From the NCBI RefSeq assembly GCF_013186535.1, contig NZ_JABMCZ010000005.1, forward strand, positions 434,001 through 498,000: DNA of 64,000 nucleotides, written 5' to 3'. The position numbers and the translations under genes were made by a program. The notes under the pieces are model-generated. The model did not search any database. It saw only the letters and a list, made by a program, of their open reading frames with translations, and was not told where the DNA came from. Below are positions 32,146 to 41,835 of this stretch, piece by piece (position 1 is the stretch's first letter; each line of letters begins with the position of its first letter). Source of the stretch: Nocardia terpenica (lineage in GTDB: Bacteria > Actinomycetota > Actinomycetes > Mycobacteriales > Mycobacteriaceae).

Positions 32146-32973
32146 TCAGGCCACCTCGAGGAAACGCTGCACCGAGCGGGCGGGCACGGGCTTGACCCGC
32201 CAGGCCAGGTAGACGTGCGAGGGCGGGGCATCGGGCACGTCGATGTAGGTCACGCCCGGATGCGGTGCGCGGGCGCGGGCGAGTTCGGGCACGACGCCGA
32301 TGCCGCGGTCGGCCGCGATGAGCTCGATCCATTCGTCGAAGTTGGTGCAGGTGACGATCTCGCGGCCGGATTCGGCCGACTCCCAGGAGGTTTCGTCCGT
32401 GGTCCCGGAAACGGTGTTGACCACCAACGGATATCGCGCCAGCTCCTGCCAGCGCGGCACGCCCGCCTCCGCCAGCCGCGATCGGGTCGAGACCGCCAGC
32501 ACCCGGCGCTCGGTGCAGATCCGCCGCGCCGCCAGCGTGCGCGGCAGCCGAATCCGCTTGCGGTACAGGGCGATATCCACCCGCCCGCCGAGCAGCGCCG
32601 CGACCGGATCGTCCACCCGGTGGATCTGCACCCGCCCGCCGAGCTCCTCGAACCGGGTGCGTGCGGTCGCGAACCAGGTGTCCGGCAGCAGCCAGGAGAA
32701 ACCCACCGCCACCACCGACCGCAGGTGCAGATCCGCGACGACGGTATCGAGGTCGCCGACGATGCGGCGGGCGTGCGTCAGGAACCGCGCACCGTCGTCG
32801 GTCAGCTCGAACCGCCGGGAACTGCGCTCCACGAGTCGGCAGTCGAGCAGCCGCTCGAGCTGCTGGATGGTGCGGGTGAGCGAGGGCTGGGTCAGATGCA
32901 GGCGATGCGCGGCGCGGGTGTAGTTCCGCTCCTCGCACAGCGCCAGGTAGGCGCGCAGATGACGCAGTTCCAC
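32146..32973 (-). CDS. LysR-family transcriptional regulator
   Basis: A 275-residue LysR protein. The N-terminal HTH is standard (MELRHLRAYLALCEERNYTRAAHRLHLTQPSL region, residues 1-35, with SLTRTIQQLE following). The effector domain runs from about 90. It sits directly downstream of secG on the same strand with a 14-base gap, so it may be read from the secG promoter. No divergent target gene flanks it, which is unusual for LysR regulators, and its target cannot be proposed. Confidence 0.85.
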   Translation of the reverse strand: MELRHLRAYLALCEERNYTRAAHRLHLTQPSLTRTIQQLERLLDCRLVERSSRRFELTDDGARFLTHARRIVGDLDTVVADLHLRSVVAVGFSWLLPDTWFATARTRFEELGGRVQIHRVDDPVAALLGGRVDIALYRKRIRLPRTLAARRICTERRVLAVSTRSRLAEAGVPRWQELARYPLVVNTVSGTTDETSWESAESGREIVTCTNFDEWIELIAADRGIGVVPELARARAPHPGVTYIDVPDAPPSHVYLAWRVKPVPARSVQRFLEVA

Positions 32974-32987
32974 ATCCGCGGCGGCGA

Positions 32988-33221
32988 TCAGGCGAACTTG
33001 ATCTCGAAGCCGATGCCGAGGATGGCGATGATCCAGATCAGGCCGACGAAGATCGTGATCCGGTCGAGGTTCTTCTCCACCACGGTCGAACCGGACAGGC
33101 TGGCTTGCACACCACCGCCGAACAGGCTGGACAGGCCCCCGCCCTTCGCCCGATGCAGCAGCACGAGCAGCACCAGCAGGACGCTGGTGACGACCAGGAG
33201 GATATCCAGGAACATGCGCAT
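32988..33221 (-). CDS. secG: SecG, preprotein translocase subunit
   Basis: A 77-residue membrane protein with two hydrophobic segments (about 4-24 and 54-75) and the conserved middle HRAKGGGLSSLFGGGVQ plus SGSTVVEKNLDRIT. It is the SecG partner of SecYE in protein export. The ATG at 33221 gives 77 residues, the length I recall for M. tuberculosis SecG (Rv1440); ATG 33215 is two codons later. A longer frame to 33344 is not supported. In many actinobacteria secG follows tpiA; here about 5 kb of accessory genes separate them. Confidence 0.93.
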   Translation of the reverse strand: MRMFLDILLVVTSVLLVLLVLLHRAKGGGLSSLFGGGVQASLSGSTVVEKNLDRITIFVGLIWIIAILGIGFEIKFA

Positions 33222-33322
33222 GGGCGACAGTTTAAGCGGTGCCCGCGCCCGGACCCGCATCAGGTGATCGGCCGCGCCGGGCAGGCCGGTCCGAGCTACC
33301 GGGCGTCGAGGCCGGTCGTCGG

Positions 33323-33328
33323 TAGGAT
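33323..33328 (+). promoter_or_regulatory. -10 box for the META lipoprotein gene
   Basis: TAGGAT lies 6 bases before the ATG at 33335, indicating a leaderless transcript. Confidence 0.55.
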
Positions 33329-33334
33329 CGCGAC

Positions 33335-34117
33335 ATGTCGGCAAACCTGCTGCGCGTGGTTTGGATGCTGGCCGCGGCCGGATTGGCCGCCGCCTGCACC
33401 ACCCAGCATCCCGTGGCGGCGGCGCAGACCCCGATGGGGCGAACCTTCGTCTCCACCAGGGTCATCGGGCCGCCGATTCCCGGTGGCGGCCCGCTGACCT
33501 TGACCTTCGCCGACGGGCGGGTGTCGGCCGAGGCGGGCTGCAACGCCAGCAGCGGCCCGGTCACCTTCGACGGCCCGGTGCTGCGGGTGACGGGATTGGC
33601 GACCACGATGATGGCGTGTCCGGGCGACCGCGGCGGCGCCGACGGCTGGCAGGTCGGCCTGCTGCAATCCGCACCCGTCTGGAAGCTGAACGGCGACACG
33701 CTCACCCTGATCGGGACCACCACCAGCGTCACGCTGGTGGACAAGAAGCGCGCCCAGCCCGACCGGCCGATCACCCGCACCACCTGGGTCGTCACCACGC
33801 TGCTGCGCCCGAACGGGCAGGTCCGCACGACCACGCTGGACGAGGTGCTGCCCACCCTCACCATCGCACCGGACGGCGCGGTCACCGGCGACGCGGGCTG
33901 CAATCGCATGACCGGCACCGCCGACCTGGCCGCCGACGGCGGCACCGCCACCTTCCGCGTGGCCACCACCAAGATGCTGTGCGCGCCCGAGGTGATGGAT
34001 GTGGAACGGCAGGTGCTCGAGGCGCTCGACGGCGAGACCCGGCTCGACGTCGACTCCGACACCCTGACCATCAGGAATACCGGCAACAACACCGGGCTGA
34101 TCTTGCGCGCCGAGTGA
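33335..34117 (+). CDS. Lipoprotein with two META domains
   Basis: A 260-residue exported lipoprotein. The signal peptide ends in the lipobox LAAAC, with lipid-bearing Cys21. Two META (HslJ-like) repeats follow: the first around residues 35-130 with EAGCNASSG, the second around 145-255 with DAGCNRMTG; both share MMAC/MLCAP and a closing strand. META domains are found in heat-shock and motility-linked outer-surface proteins, with no known enzymatic role. The TGA is followed 42 bases later by the E1 dehydrogenase gene on the same strand. Confidence 0.82.
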   Translation: MSANLLRVVWMLAAAGLAAACTTQHPVAAAQTPMGRTFVSTRVIGPPIPGGGPLTLTFADGRVSAEAGCNASSGPVTFDGPVLRVTGLATTMMACPGDRGGADGWQVGLLQSAPVWKLNGDTLTLIGTTTSVTLVDKKRAQPDRPITRTTWVVTTLLRPNGQVRTTTLDEVLPTLTIAPDGAVTGDAGCNRMTGTADLAADGGTATFRVATTKMLCAPEVMDVERQVLEALDGETRLDVDSDTLTIRNTGNNTGLILRAE

Positions 34118-34158
34118 AAACGAGACGGGCGCCGGTGCCAGGCAACATTATTGGAGAC

Positions 34159-36357
34159 GTGATCAACGAACGGGAAGCAGAACTCGATCGCCGGTTCCGG
34201 GACGCGGTGGTGGCGGCGACGCCCGGCCCGCGCCACGTCGGCACCGGCCCCCTCCGCCCGGACAGCCCCTACACCGGGTCCACCGTCCTGGCGCTGTTCG
34301 AGGCGCAGGCCACCAGCCGACACCTCGACCTGGCCGCGCGGCGGCTGACGGCCGCGGGCCGCGGGTACTACAGCATCGGGTCCTCCGGCCACGAGGGGAA
34401 TGTCGTGCTGGCGGCGGCGACCCGGCCCACCGATCCCGCGCTGCTGCACTATCGTTCGGGCGCGTTCTTCGTGCGGCGCTGCGGGCAGGTGCCCGGCCTC
34501 GACCCGATCCGTGACGTGCTGCTGGGGGTGGTGGCCGCGATCGAGGACCCGATCTCCGGCGGGCGGCACAAGGTGTTCGGCTCGCATCCGGCCGCGGTGA
34601 TCCCGCAGACCTCCACCATCGCCTCGCATCTGCCGCGCGCGGTGGGGCTCGGTTTCGCGCTCGACCGCGCGGCCCGGCTGGGCCGACAGACCGAGTGGCC
34701 CGCGGACGCGATCGTGCTGTGCACCTTCGGCGACGCCTCGGCCAATCATTCGACGGCCACCGGCGCGATCAACTCGGCCGTGCACACCGCGTATCAGAAG
34801 GTGCCGATGCCGGTGCTGTTCGTGTGCGAGGACAACGGCATCGGCATCAGCGTGCCCACTCCCCCGGACTGGATCGCGCACGCCTACGGGTCGCGGCCGG
34901 GGCTGCGCTACTTCGACGCCGACGGGTCCGATCTGCTCGAGGCGCTGACCGTGGCGGCCGAGGCCGCGGCCTGGGTGCGCGAACATCGAGCGCCCGCCTT
35001 TCTGCGGCTGCGCACCGTGCGGCTGCTCGGCCACGCCGGGTCGGATGTGGAGTCGGCGTATCGCCGCGCCACCGACATCACCGGCGAGATGGGCCGCGAT
35101 CCGGTCGCGGCCACGGCGCGGCTGCTGGTCACCGCCGGGGTGGCCACGCCGGAGGAGGTGCTGGCCCACTACGACGCGATCGGCGCACAGGTCGCCGAGA
35201 CCGCCGAAAAGGTCTCCGGCGCGGCGAAACTCGACTCGGCCGCGGCGGTCACCGCGCCGCTCGCGCCGCACCATCCGGACCGGGTGCGCGCCGATGCGAC
35301 CCGGTCGGCGGCGAATCCCGGTGCGCACGAACAGGTTCCGATGACGCTCGCGCAGTCGGTCAATCACACGCTGGGCGAGCTGCTGGAGCGCGACGGCGAC
35401 CTGCTGGTGTTCGGCGAGGATGTCGGGCGCAAGGGCGGGGTGTACGGCGTGACCAAGGGGTTACAGAAAACCTTCGGCCGCCGACGGGTTTTCGACACGC
35501 TGCTGGACGAGCAGAGCCTGCTCGGGACCGCCCTCGGGGCCGGGCTGGCCGGGTTCGTGCCGATTCCGGAGATCCAGTATCTGGCCTACGTGCACAATGC
35601 GATCGACCAGATCCGGGGCGAGGCGGCCACGCTGCAATTCTTCTCCGGGGGGCGCTACCGCAACCCGATGGTGGTGCGGATCGCGGGCTTCGCGTATCAG
35701 AAGGGGTTCGGCGGGCACTTCCACAACGACAATTCCGTTGCGGCGCTGCGCGATATCCCGGGCGTGGTGGTCGCCGCCCCCGCCCGCGCCGACGACGCCG
35801 CGGCCCTGCTGCGCACCTGCGTGTCGGCGGCCCGGGTGGACGGGCGGGTGTGCGTGTTCCTGGAGCCGATCGCGCTGTATCACACCCGCGACCTGTACGC
35901 GCCCGGCGACGACGGCTGGCTCGCCGCACCCGACGGGGACACCGTCGACATCGGCCGCGCCCGGGTCTACGGCGACGGCGGCGACCTCACCATCGTCTCC
36001 TTCGCCAACGGCGTCCCGATGAGCCTGCGCGCCGCCCGCCGCCTCGCCGACCGCGGCATCGATGCCCGCGTCGTCGACCTCCGCTGGCTCGCCCCCCTCC
36101 CCGTCGACGACCTCCTGCACCACGCCCGCGCCACCGGCCGCGTCCTGATCGCCGACGAAACCCGCCGCAGCGGCGGCGTCTCCGAATCGATCACCGCCGC
36201 CCTCCTCGACGCCGGCTTCGACGGCCCCATCACCCGAGTAACCAGCGCCGACAGCTTCGTCCCCCTGGGCCCCGCCACCGCCACAGTCCTCCTCGACGAC
36301 CCCACCATCGAAGCCGCCGCCGGAAAACTCCTGGCAGAAGGAGACCACACCCCCTGA
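34159..36357 (+). CDS. Fused alpha-beta E1 subunit of a 2-oxo acid dehydrogenase
   Basis: A 732-residue protein joining both E1 chains. Residues 1-335 are the alpha part with YYSIGSSGHEGNVVLA and the TPP motif CTFGDASANHSTATGAIN. Residues 385-728 are the beta part with LLVFGEDVGRKGGVYGVT and a transketolase C-terminal domain. It should decarboxylate a 2-oxo acid, probably branched-chain, with thiamine diphosphate. No E2 or E3 gene is nearby. The start is uncertain: GTG 34159 is 7 bases after CATTAT and is used here; GTG 34114 overlaps the upstream stop. The last 350 bases have unusually C-rich third positions. Confidence 0.82.
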   Translation: MINEREAELDRRFRDAVVAATPGPRHVGTGPLRPDSPYTGSTVLALFEAQATSRHLDLAARRLTAAGRGYYSIGSSGHEGNVVLAAATRPTDPALLHYRSGAFFVRRCGQVPGLDPIRDVLLGVVAAIEDPISGGRHKVFGSHPAAVIPQTSTIASHLPRAVGLGFALDRAARLGRQTEWPADAIVLCTFGDASANHSTATGAINSAVHTAYQKVPMPVLFVCEDNGIGISVPTPPDWIAHAYGSRPGLRYFDADGSDLLEALTVAAEAAAWVREHRAPAFLRLRTVRLLGHAGSDVESAYRRATDITGEMGRDPVAATARLLVTAGVATPEEVLAHYDAIGAQVAETAEKVSGAAKLDSAAAVTAPLAPHHPDRVRADATRSAANPGAHEQVPMTLAQSVNHTLGELLERDGDLLVFGEDVGRKGGVYGVTKGLQKTFGRRRVFDTLLDEQSLLGTALGAGLAGFVPIPEIQYLAYVHNAIDQIRGEAATLQFFSGGRYRNPMVVRIAGFAYQKGFGGHFHNDNSVAALRDIPGVVVAAPARADDAAALLRTCVSAARVDGRVCVFLEPIALYHTRDLYAPGDDGWLAAPDGDTVDIGRARVYGDGGDLTIVSFANGVPMSLRAARRLADRGIDARVVDLRWLAPLPVDDLLHHARATGRVLIADETRRSGGVSESITAALLDAGFDGPITRVTSADSFVPLGPATATVLLDDPTIEAAAGKLLAEGDHTP

Positions 36358-36361
36358 CCAT

Positions 36362-36441
36362 TCCCGGTCCCGGCGTGGTTCATCCCTGCCCCGGCACACG
36401 GTTCATCCCTGGCCCCGGCACGCTTTTGGCCGGGGCCAGGG
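36362..36441 (+). repeat. Dispersed hairpin repeat, copy 5, with tandem arm copies
   Basis: A perfect 13-base stem: CCCTGGCCCCGGC (36407-36419) and GCCGGGGCCAGGG (36429-36441), loop ACGCTTTTG. On the left flank, arm copies recur about every 22-23 bases (CCCGGTCCCGGCGTG near 36363, CCTGCCCCGGCACAC near 36385), with the shared spacer GGTTCATC. It fills the gap between two convergent genes and may also act as a terminator. Confidence 0.8.
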
Positions 36442-36445
36442 TTTG

Positions 36446-37624
36446 TCACCGCGGGGTGACCGTAGTCGGTAGTGCTGCGAAGCCGCGGTTGTTGGAGGAG
36501 TGGATGCGGCGGAGGGCGTTGGGGTCGATGTCGTAATCGCTGATGCGGGTGGTGATTTCCTCGAGGGCTATGCGGAGTTCCAGGGCGCCGAGGTTCGAGC
36601 CCAGGCAGTGGTGGCGGCCGCTGCCGTAGACCAGCGAGGCGCGGGTGTCGCGGTCCAGGTCGAATACGTCGGGGCGGTCGAACACCTCCGGGTCCCGGTT
36701 GGCGGAACCGGCGACCAGCAGCATGCGGGCCCCGGACGGTATGGTGACCCCGTGCAACTCGACCGCTTCGGTGGTGGTGCGCAGGTGGGTCTGGGTCGCC
36801 GGGTCGTACCGCATGCCCTCCGCGATCCAGTCATCGACGCGCCCACCGAAGGCCGCGCGCCGCTGCTCGGGATGGTGCCAGGCGGTGTGCCAGAGGTTGC
36901 CGAGGGTCAGCATCACGGTCTCGACACCCGCGCCCACCAGCAGGATCAGCACGCCCACGATCTCCTCGGGGGTGAGCCGGTCGTCGCCGTCGGCCGCATC
37001 GAGCAGGCCCGACAGCAGGTCGTCCCCGCGATTGCGGGCGCGTTCGACGGTCAGCTCGGTGTAGTAGCCGACCAGTTCGCCGATCGCCTGCACGGCCTCC
37101 GGGCGCAGATCGGTGGACTGCTCCTCGGTGTACATGATCTGCATGCCGATCTTGCGGATTCGCTCCCGGTCCGTCTCCGGCACCCCGACCAGCTCACAGA
37201 TCACCTCGGTCGGGAACGGGGCCGCGAACTCCGACATCAGATCGAAGCTGCCCCGCTCGATCAGCGGGTCGAGCAGGCCGCGGGCGATCTCGCGCAGCCG
37301 CGGCTCCAGCGCCTGCACCCGCGGCTGGGTGAACGCCCGCTGCACCAGCCCGCGCAGCCGGGTGTGCTCGGGCGGATCCATGGCCACGAACGAGAAGAAC
37401 CGCGCGGCCTGCGGACCCCAGAACATCGGCTCCATCCGCATGCCGTTGGCGCTGGAGAAGCGGTCCGAATCGCGCAGCGCCGCCAGCACATCGGCGTGCC
37501 GCGACAGCGCCCAGAAGTCGTCGGTCTCGTTCCGGTAGACCGGGGCCTGCTCCCGCAGCCGTGCATAGTACGGATACGGATCCGCGTGCACGTCGAAATC
37601 GTAAGGGCTGTACCGCAATTCCAT
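36446..37624 (-). CDS. Cytochrome P450 monooxygenase
   Basis: A 392-residue bacterial class I P450. The I-helix oxygen-binding motif reads GAGVETVMLT (Glu in place of the usual Asp), the ExxR motif is EGMR, and the haem-thiolate loop is YGSGRHHCLGSNLG with Cys near residue 337. It needs a ferredoxin and a reductase, neither of which is adjacent. The ATG at 37624 has GGAAGG eight bases upstream. It is divergent from a SAM methyltransferase gene. Between them, GACAGGATGA occurs twice (37680-37689 and 37704-37713) as a direct repeat. The substrate is unknown. Confidence 0.9.
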   Translation of the reverse strand: MELRYSPYDFDVHADPYPYYARLREQAPVYRNETDDFWALSRHADVLAALRDSDRFSSANGMRMEPMFWGPQAARFFSFVAMDPPEHTRLRGLVQRAFTQPRVQALEPRLREIARGLLDPLIERGSFDLMSEFAAPFPTEVICELVGVPETDRERIRKIGMQIMYTEEQSTDLRPEAVQAIGELVGYYTELTVERARNRGDDLLSGLLDAADGDDRLTPEEIVGVLILLVGAGVETVMLTLGNLWHTAWHHPEQRRAAFGGRVDDWIAEGMRYDPATQTHLRTTTEAVELHGVTIPSGARMLLVAGSANRDPEVFDRPDVFDLDRDTRASLVYGSGRHHCLGSNLGALELRIALEEITTRISDYDIDPNALRRIHSSNNRGFAALPTTVTPR

Positions 37625-37756
37625 ATCGGGCCTTCCGAACGGCGTGACCGGCGTCGCTACCGGTCTCCCCACGCGAGCTGACAGGATGATCACATTTCGA
37701 ACCGACAGGATGACATTAGCCGAGCCGAACCGGTAGTCGAGACGAAAGAGGACATC

Positions 37757-38569
37757 ATGGACCCCGAGATCGCACCGCCGGGCATCGACGTGACCAAGCC
37801 GCACCCGGCCCGCCGCTACGACTACTGGCTGGGCGGCAAGGACAATTGGGAGGCCGACCGGGAGTCGGCCGACATGGTGGCCGGGGCGTTTCCGACGGTC
37901 CAGTTCGCCGCCCTGGAGAATCGCAACTTTCTGCGCCGGGTGGTGACCTTCCTGGCCGGTGAGGCGGGCATCCGGCAGTACCTCGACATCGGCGCGGGCC
38001 TGCCGACGGTGGGGAACGTGCACGAGATCGCCCAGGACATCGCGCCCGCATCGCGCATCGTGTACGTCGACAACGATCCGATCGTGGCCATCCACGCCCG
38101 CAGCCTGCTCGACAGCACAGCCGACGGCCGCACGGCCTATGTCGAGGCCGATGTGCGCGATCCGGAGGACATCCTGTCCCGGCCCGAGGTGATCGAGACC
38201 CTCGACTTCACCCGGCCGGTGGCCCTGATCCTGGCCGCGGTCATGCATTTCGTCGTCGACGAGGAGCGCCCGTACGAGAAGGTCCGGCGGCTGTCGGACG
38301 CGCTGCCCTCCGGCAGCTACCTGGTCATGAGCCACGCCACCAGCGACCACCTCACCGAGGAGGAACTGGTCGAGAGCGAAGAGGCCAACCAGCGCAGCGG
38401 CATCCCGTTCCAGCTCCGCTCCACCGCGGAGTTCAGCCGCTTCTTCGACGGCTACGAGCTGGTGCCACCGGGCATCGGCTCGATCATGACCTGGCGGCCG
38501 GAGGGCTGGAAGGCCCATCCCCGGCCCGAGGCGGTGTCGATGCTGGGGGCGGTGGCGCGGATTCCGTGA
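37757..38569 (+). CDS. SAM-dependent methyltransferase (DUF574 family)
   Basis: A 270-residue protein of the actinobacterial S-adenosyl methyltransferase family once called DUF574. Typical features are the N-terminal KPHPARRYDYWLGGKDNWEAD (about 14-34), the SAM-binding LDIGAGLPTVGNVHEIAQ, and VYVDNDPIVAIHAR. Members are abundant in Nocardia and Streptomyces, but their substrates are largely unknown. The ATG at 37757 has AGAGGA upstream. The gene is divergent from the P450, so the two may work on the same compound. It ends at a strong terminator. Confidence 0.88.
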   Translation: MDPEIAPPGIDVTKPHPARRYDYWLGGKDNWEADRESADMVAGAFPTVQFAALENRNFLRRVVTFLAGEAGIRQYLDIGAGLPTVGNVHEIAQDIAPASRIVYVDNDPIVAIHARSLLDSTADGRTAYVEADVRDPEDILSRPEVIETLDFTRPVALILAAVMHFVVDEERPYEKVRRLSDALPSGSYLVMSHATSDHLTEEELVESEEANQRSGIPFQLRSTAEFSRFFDGYELVPPGIGSIMTWRPEGWKAHPRPEAVSMLGAVARIP

Positions 38570-38571
38570 TC

Positions 38572-38608
38572 AGTCGGCCCGGTACCGCAGTGCGGTACCG
38601 GGCCGACT
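38572..38608. terminator. Perfect bidirectional terminator hairpin
   Basis: An 18-base perfect stem (AGTCGGCCCGGTACCGCA at 38572-38589, its complement at 38591-38608) around one central base, followed by TTT. It lies between the convergent methyltransferase and tpiA genes. Confidence 0.9.
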
Positions 38609-38635
38609 TTGCCTGTGCCTCAGCGCATTACGCCA

Positions 38636-39421
38636 TCAGGGCAGTGGGCCGCCCGCGGCGATCGCGGACAGGGTGGCGAACTCGTCGCCCTTGAGCGATG
38701 CGCCGCCGACGAGAGCGCCGTCGATATCGGTCTGCGCGACCAGCTCGCCGACGTTCTTGGCGTTCACCGAACCGCCGTACAGCACGCGGACGGTGGCCGC
38801 GACCTCCGGGGAGGCCAGCTCGGCCAGTTCGGCGCGCAGCGCCCCGCACACCTCCTGCGCGTCGGCGGGGGTGGCGACCCGGCCGGTGCCGATGGCCCAC
38901 ACCGGTTCGTAGGCGATGACGACCTTCGCGATCTCCTCCGCGCTCAGGCCCTTCAGCGAACCCCGCAGCTGCTCGAGGTTGTACTGCACATGGGTCTGCG
39001 ACTCGCGGATGTTGAGGCCCTCACCGATGCACACGATCGGGGTGATGCCGTTCTTCAGCGCCTGCCTGGTCTTGGCCAGCACGGTGGCGTCGTCCTCGTT
39101 GTGGTACTGACGCCGTTCCGAGTGACCCACCACCACGAAGGTGCAGCCCAGCTTGGCCAGCATGGAGGCGCTGATCTCGCCGGTGTAGGCGCCCGCGTCG
39201 TGCACCGAGACGTCCTGCGCGCCGAAGGTGACCAGCAGCCGGTCGCCCTCCACCAGCGTCTGCACGCTGCGGATGTCGGTGAACGGCGGGATCACCGTGA
39301 CGTCGACCTTGTCGAAGTACTTGTCCGGCAACGCGAAGGCGATCTTCTGCACCAGGGCGATGGCCTCGAGGTGGTTGAGGTTCATCTTCCAGTTGCCGGC
39401 GATCAACGGTTTCCGAGCCAC
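38636..39421 (-). CDS. tpiA: Triosephosphate isomerase
   Basis: A 261-residue TIM barrel. The active-site lysine is in AGNWKMN (about 8-14), the histidine in GHSERRQY and the catalytic glutamate with loop 6 in AYEPVWAIGTGRVA. It interconverts dihydroxyacetone phosphate and glyceraldehyde 3-phosphate. It is the last gene of gap-pgk-tpiA, 3 bases after the pgk stop. The ppc gene often found next in corynebacteria is absent here. Confidence 0.96.
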   Translation of the reverse strand: MARKPLIAGNWKMNLNHLEAIALVQKIAFALPDKYFDKVDVTVIPPFTDIRSVQTLVEGDRLLVTFGAQDVSVHDAGAYTGEISASMLAKLGCTFVVVGHSERRQYHNEDDATVLAKTRQALKNGITPIVCIGEGLNIRESQTHVQYNLEQLRGSLKGLSAEEIAKVVIAYEPVWAIGTGRVATPADAQEVCGALRAELAELASPEVAATVRVLYGGSVNAKNVGELVAQTDIDGALVGGASLKGDEFATLSAIAAGGPLP

Positions 39422-39424
39422 GGA

Positions 39425-40636
39425 TCAATCCTCCAGAATGCTGATGCCGGGAAGTTCCTTGCCCTCCAGGAACTCCAGCGACGCGCCGCCGCCGGTGGAG
39501 ATGTGCGAGAAACCGTCCTCCGGCAGACCCAGGGTGCGCACGGCCGCGGCCGAATCGCCGCCGCCGACCACCGTGAACGCGCCCTTACCGGTGGCGGCCA
39601 CGATGGCCTCGGCCACGCCGCGGGTGCCCGCGGCGAAGTTCTCGAACTCGAACACGCCCATCGGGCCGTTCCAGAAGATCGTCTTCGCCTCGGTGAGCAG
39701 CGCCGCGAACCGCTTGACCGACTCCGGACCCACGTCCAGGCCCATCCAGCCCTCGGGAATCTCGTTGGCGGGCACGACCTTCGAGTCCGCGTCGGCGGCG
39801 AACCGGTCGGCCGCCACGATGTCCACCGGCAGGTGGATGACGTCGGCGAAGCGGTCCAGCAGGTCCTTGCAGGTGTCGATCATCTCCGCCTGCAGCAGCG
39901 AGGTGCCCACCGGAAGGCCCTGGGCCGCAAGGAAGGTGAAGCACATGCCGCCGCCGATGACGAGCGTGTCGACCTTGGGGGCCAGCGCCTCGATGACCGC
40001 CAGCTTGTCGGAGACCTTGGAGCCGCCGAGCACGACCGCGTAGGGCCGCTCCGGGTCGGCGGTCAGCTTCCGCAGCACCTCGACCTCGGCCGCGACCAGG
40101 GTGCCCGCGTAGTGCGGCAGCAGCTTGGCCACGTCGTAGACCGACGCCTGCTTGCGGTGCACCACACCGAAACCGTCGGAGACGAACGCGCCGTCCTCGC
40201 CGACCAATTCGACCAGGGCGCGGGCCAGCTTGCCGCGTGCGGCGTCGTCCTTACTGGTCTCGCGCGGGTCGAAGCGGATGTTCTCCAGCAGCAGCACGTC
40301 GCCGTCGGTGAGGCCCTCGGAGCGGGCCAGCGCGTCCTGGCCGACCACGTCACCGGCGAGCTGGACATTGCGGCCCAGCTCCTCCGACAGCCGGGCCGCC
40401 ACGGGGGCCAGCGACAGCGCCGGATCCGGTTCGCCCTTCGGACGGCCCAGGTGCGCGGTGACGATCACCTTCGCGCCCGCCTCGGCCAGCGCCCTGATGG
40501 TCGGCACCGATGCCACGATGCGGCCCGGGTCGGTGATCGTGCCGTTGTCGAGGGGGACGTTCAGGTCGGAGCGCACCAGCACGCCCCGACCCTCGACACC
40601 CTCGTTCAGGAGATCCTGGAGTGTCTTGACTGCCAT
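39425..40636 (-). CDS. pgk: Phosphoglycerate kinase
   Basis: A 403-residue two-domain kinase. The N-terminal signature is VRSDLNVPLDNGTITDP (about 21-37), and the nucleotide-binding end is TVVGGGDSAAAV with GGGASLEFLEGKELPG. It makes ATP and 3-phosphoglycerate from 1,3-bisphosphoglycerate. The ATG at 40636 is 4 bases from the gap stop, and the stop is 3 bases from tpiA, giving one tight operon. Confidence 0.96.
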   Translation of the reverse strand: MAVKTLQDLLNEGVEGRGVLVRSDLNVPLDNGTITDPGRIVASVPTIRALAEAGAKVIVTAHLGRPKGEPDPALSLAPVAARLSEELGRNVQLAGDVVGQDALARSEGLTDGDVLLLENIRFDPRETSKDDAARGKLARALVELVGEDGAFVSDGFGVVHRKQASVYDVAKLLPHYAGTLVAAEVEVLRKLTADPERPYAVVLGGSKVSDKLAVIEALAPKVDTLVIGGGMCFTFLAAQGLPVGTSLLQAEMIDTCKDLLDRFADVIHLPVDIVAADRFAADADSKVVPANEIPEGWMGLDVGPESVKRFAALLTEAKTIFWNGPMGVFEFENFAAGTRGVAEAIVAATGKGAFTVVGGGDSAAAVRTLGLPEDGFSHISTGGGASLEFLEGKELPGISILED

Positions 40637-40640
40637 GGAC

Positions 40641-41660
<1,020 letters not shown>

Positions 41661-41780
41661 GTTATCGCTCCTCAGCTTTCAAGCGGATTCGTTCCGTTGC
41701 AGGTCCACCCTAATGCCCGCCTGTCACGGCACTGAGCATGCCCCTGCTCACAATGGAGTACCCGGTGTGACCCGAGCCGT

Positions 41781-41814
41781 CCGGTCCGGCCCGCGGATAC
41801 CCGGGCCGGACCGG
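41781..41814. terminator. Hairpin terminator after the coiled-coil gene
   Basis: A 13-base stem, CCGGTCCGGCCCG (41781-41793) with CGGGCCGGACCGG (41802-41814), and an 8-base loop. It follows the stop of the minus-strand coiled-coil gene and isolates it from gap. Confidence 0.75.
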
Positions 41815-41835
41815 CGCACTATGGCCTCGGTGACC

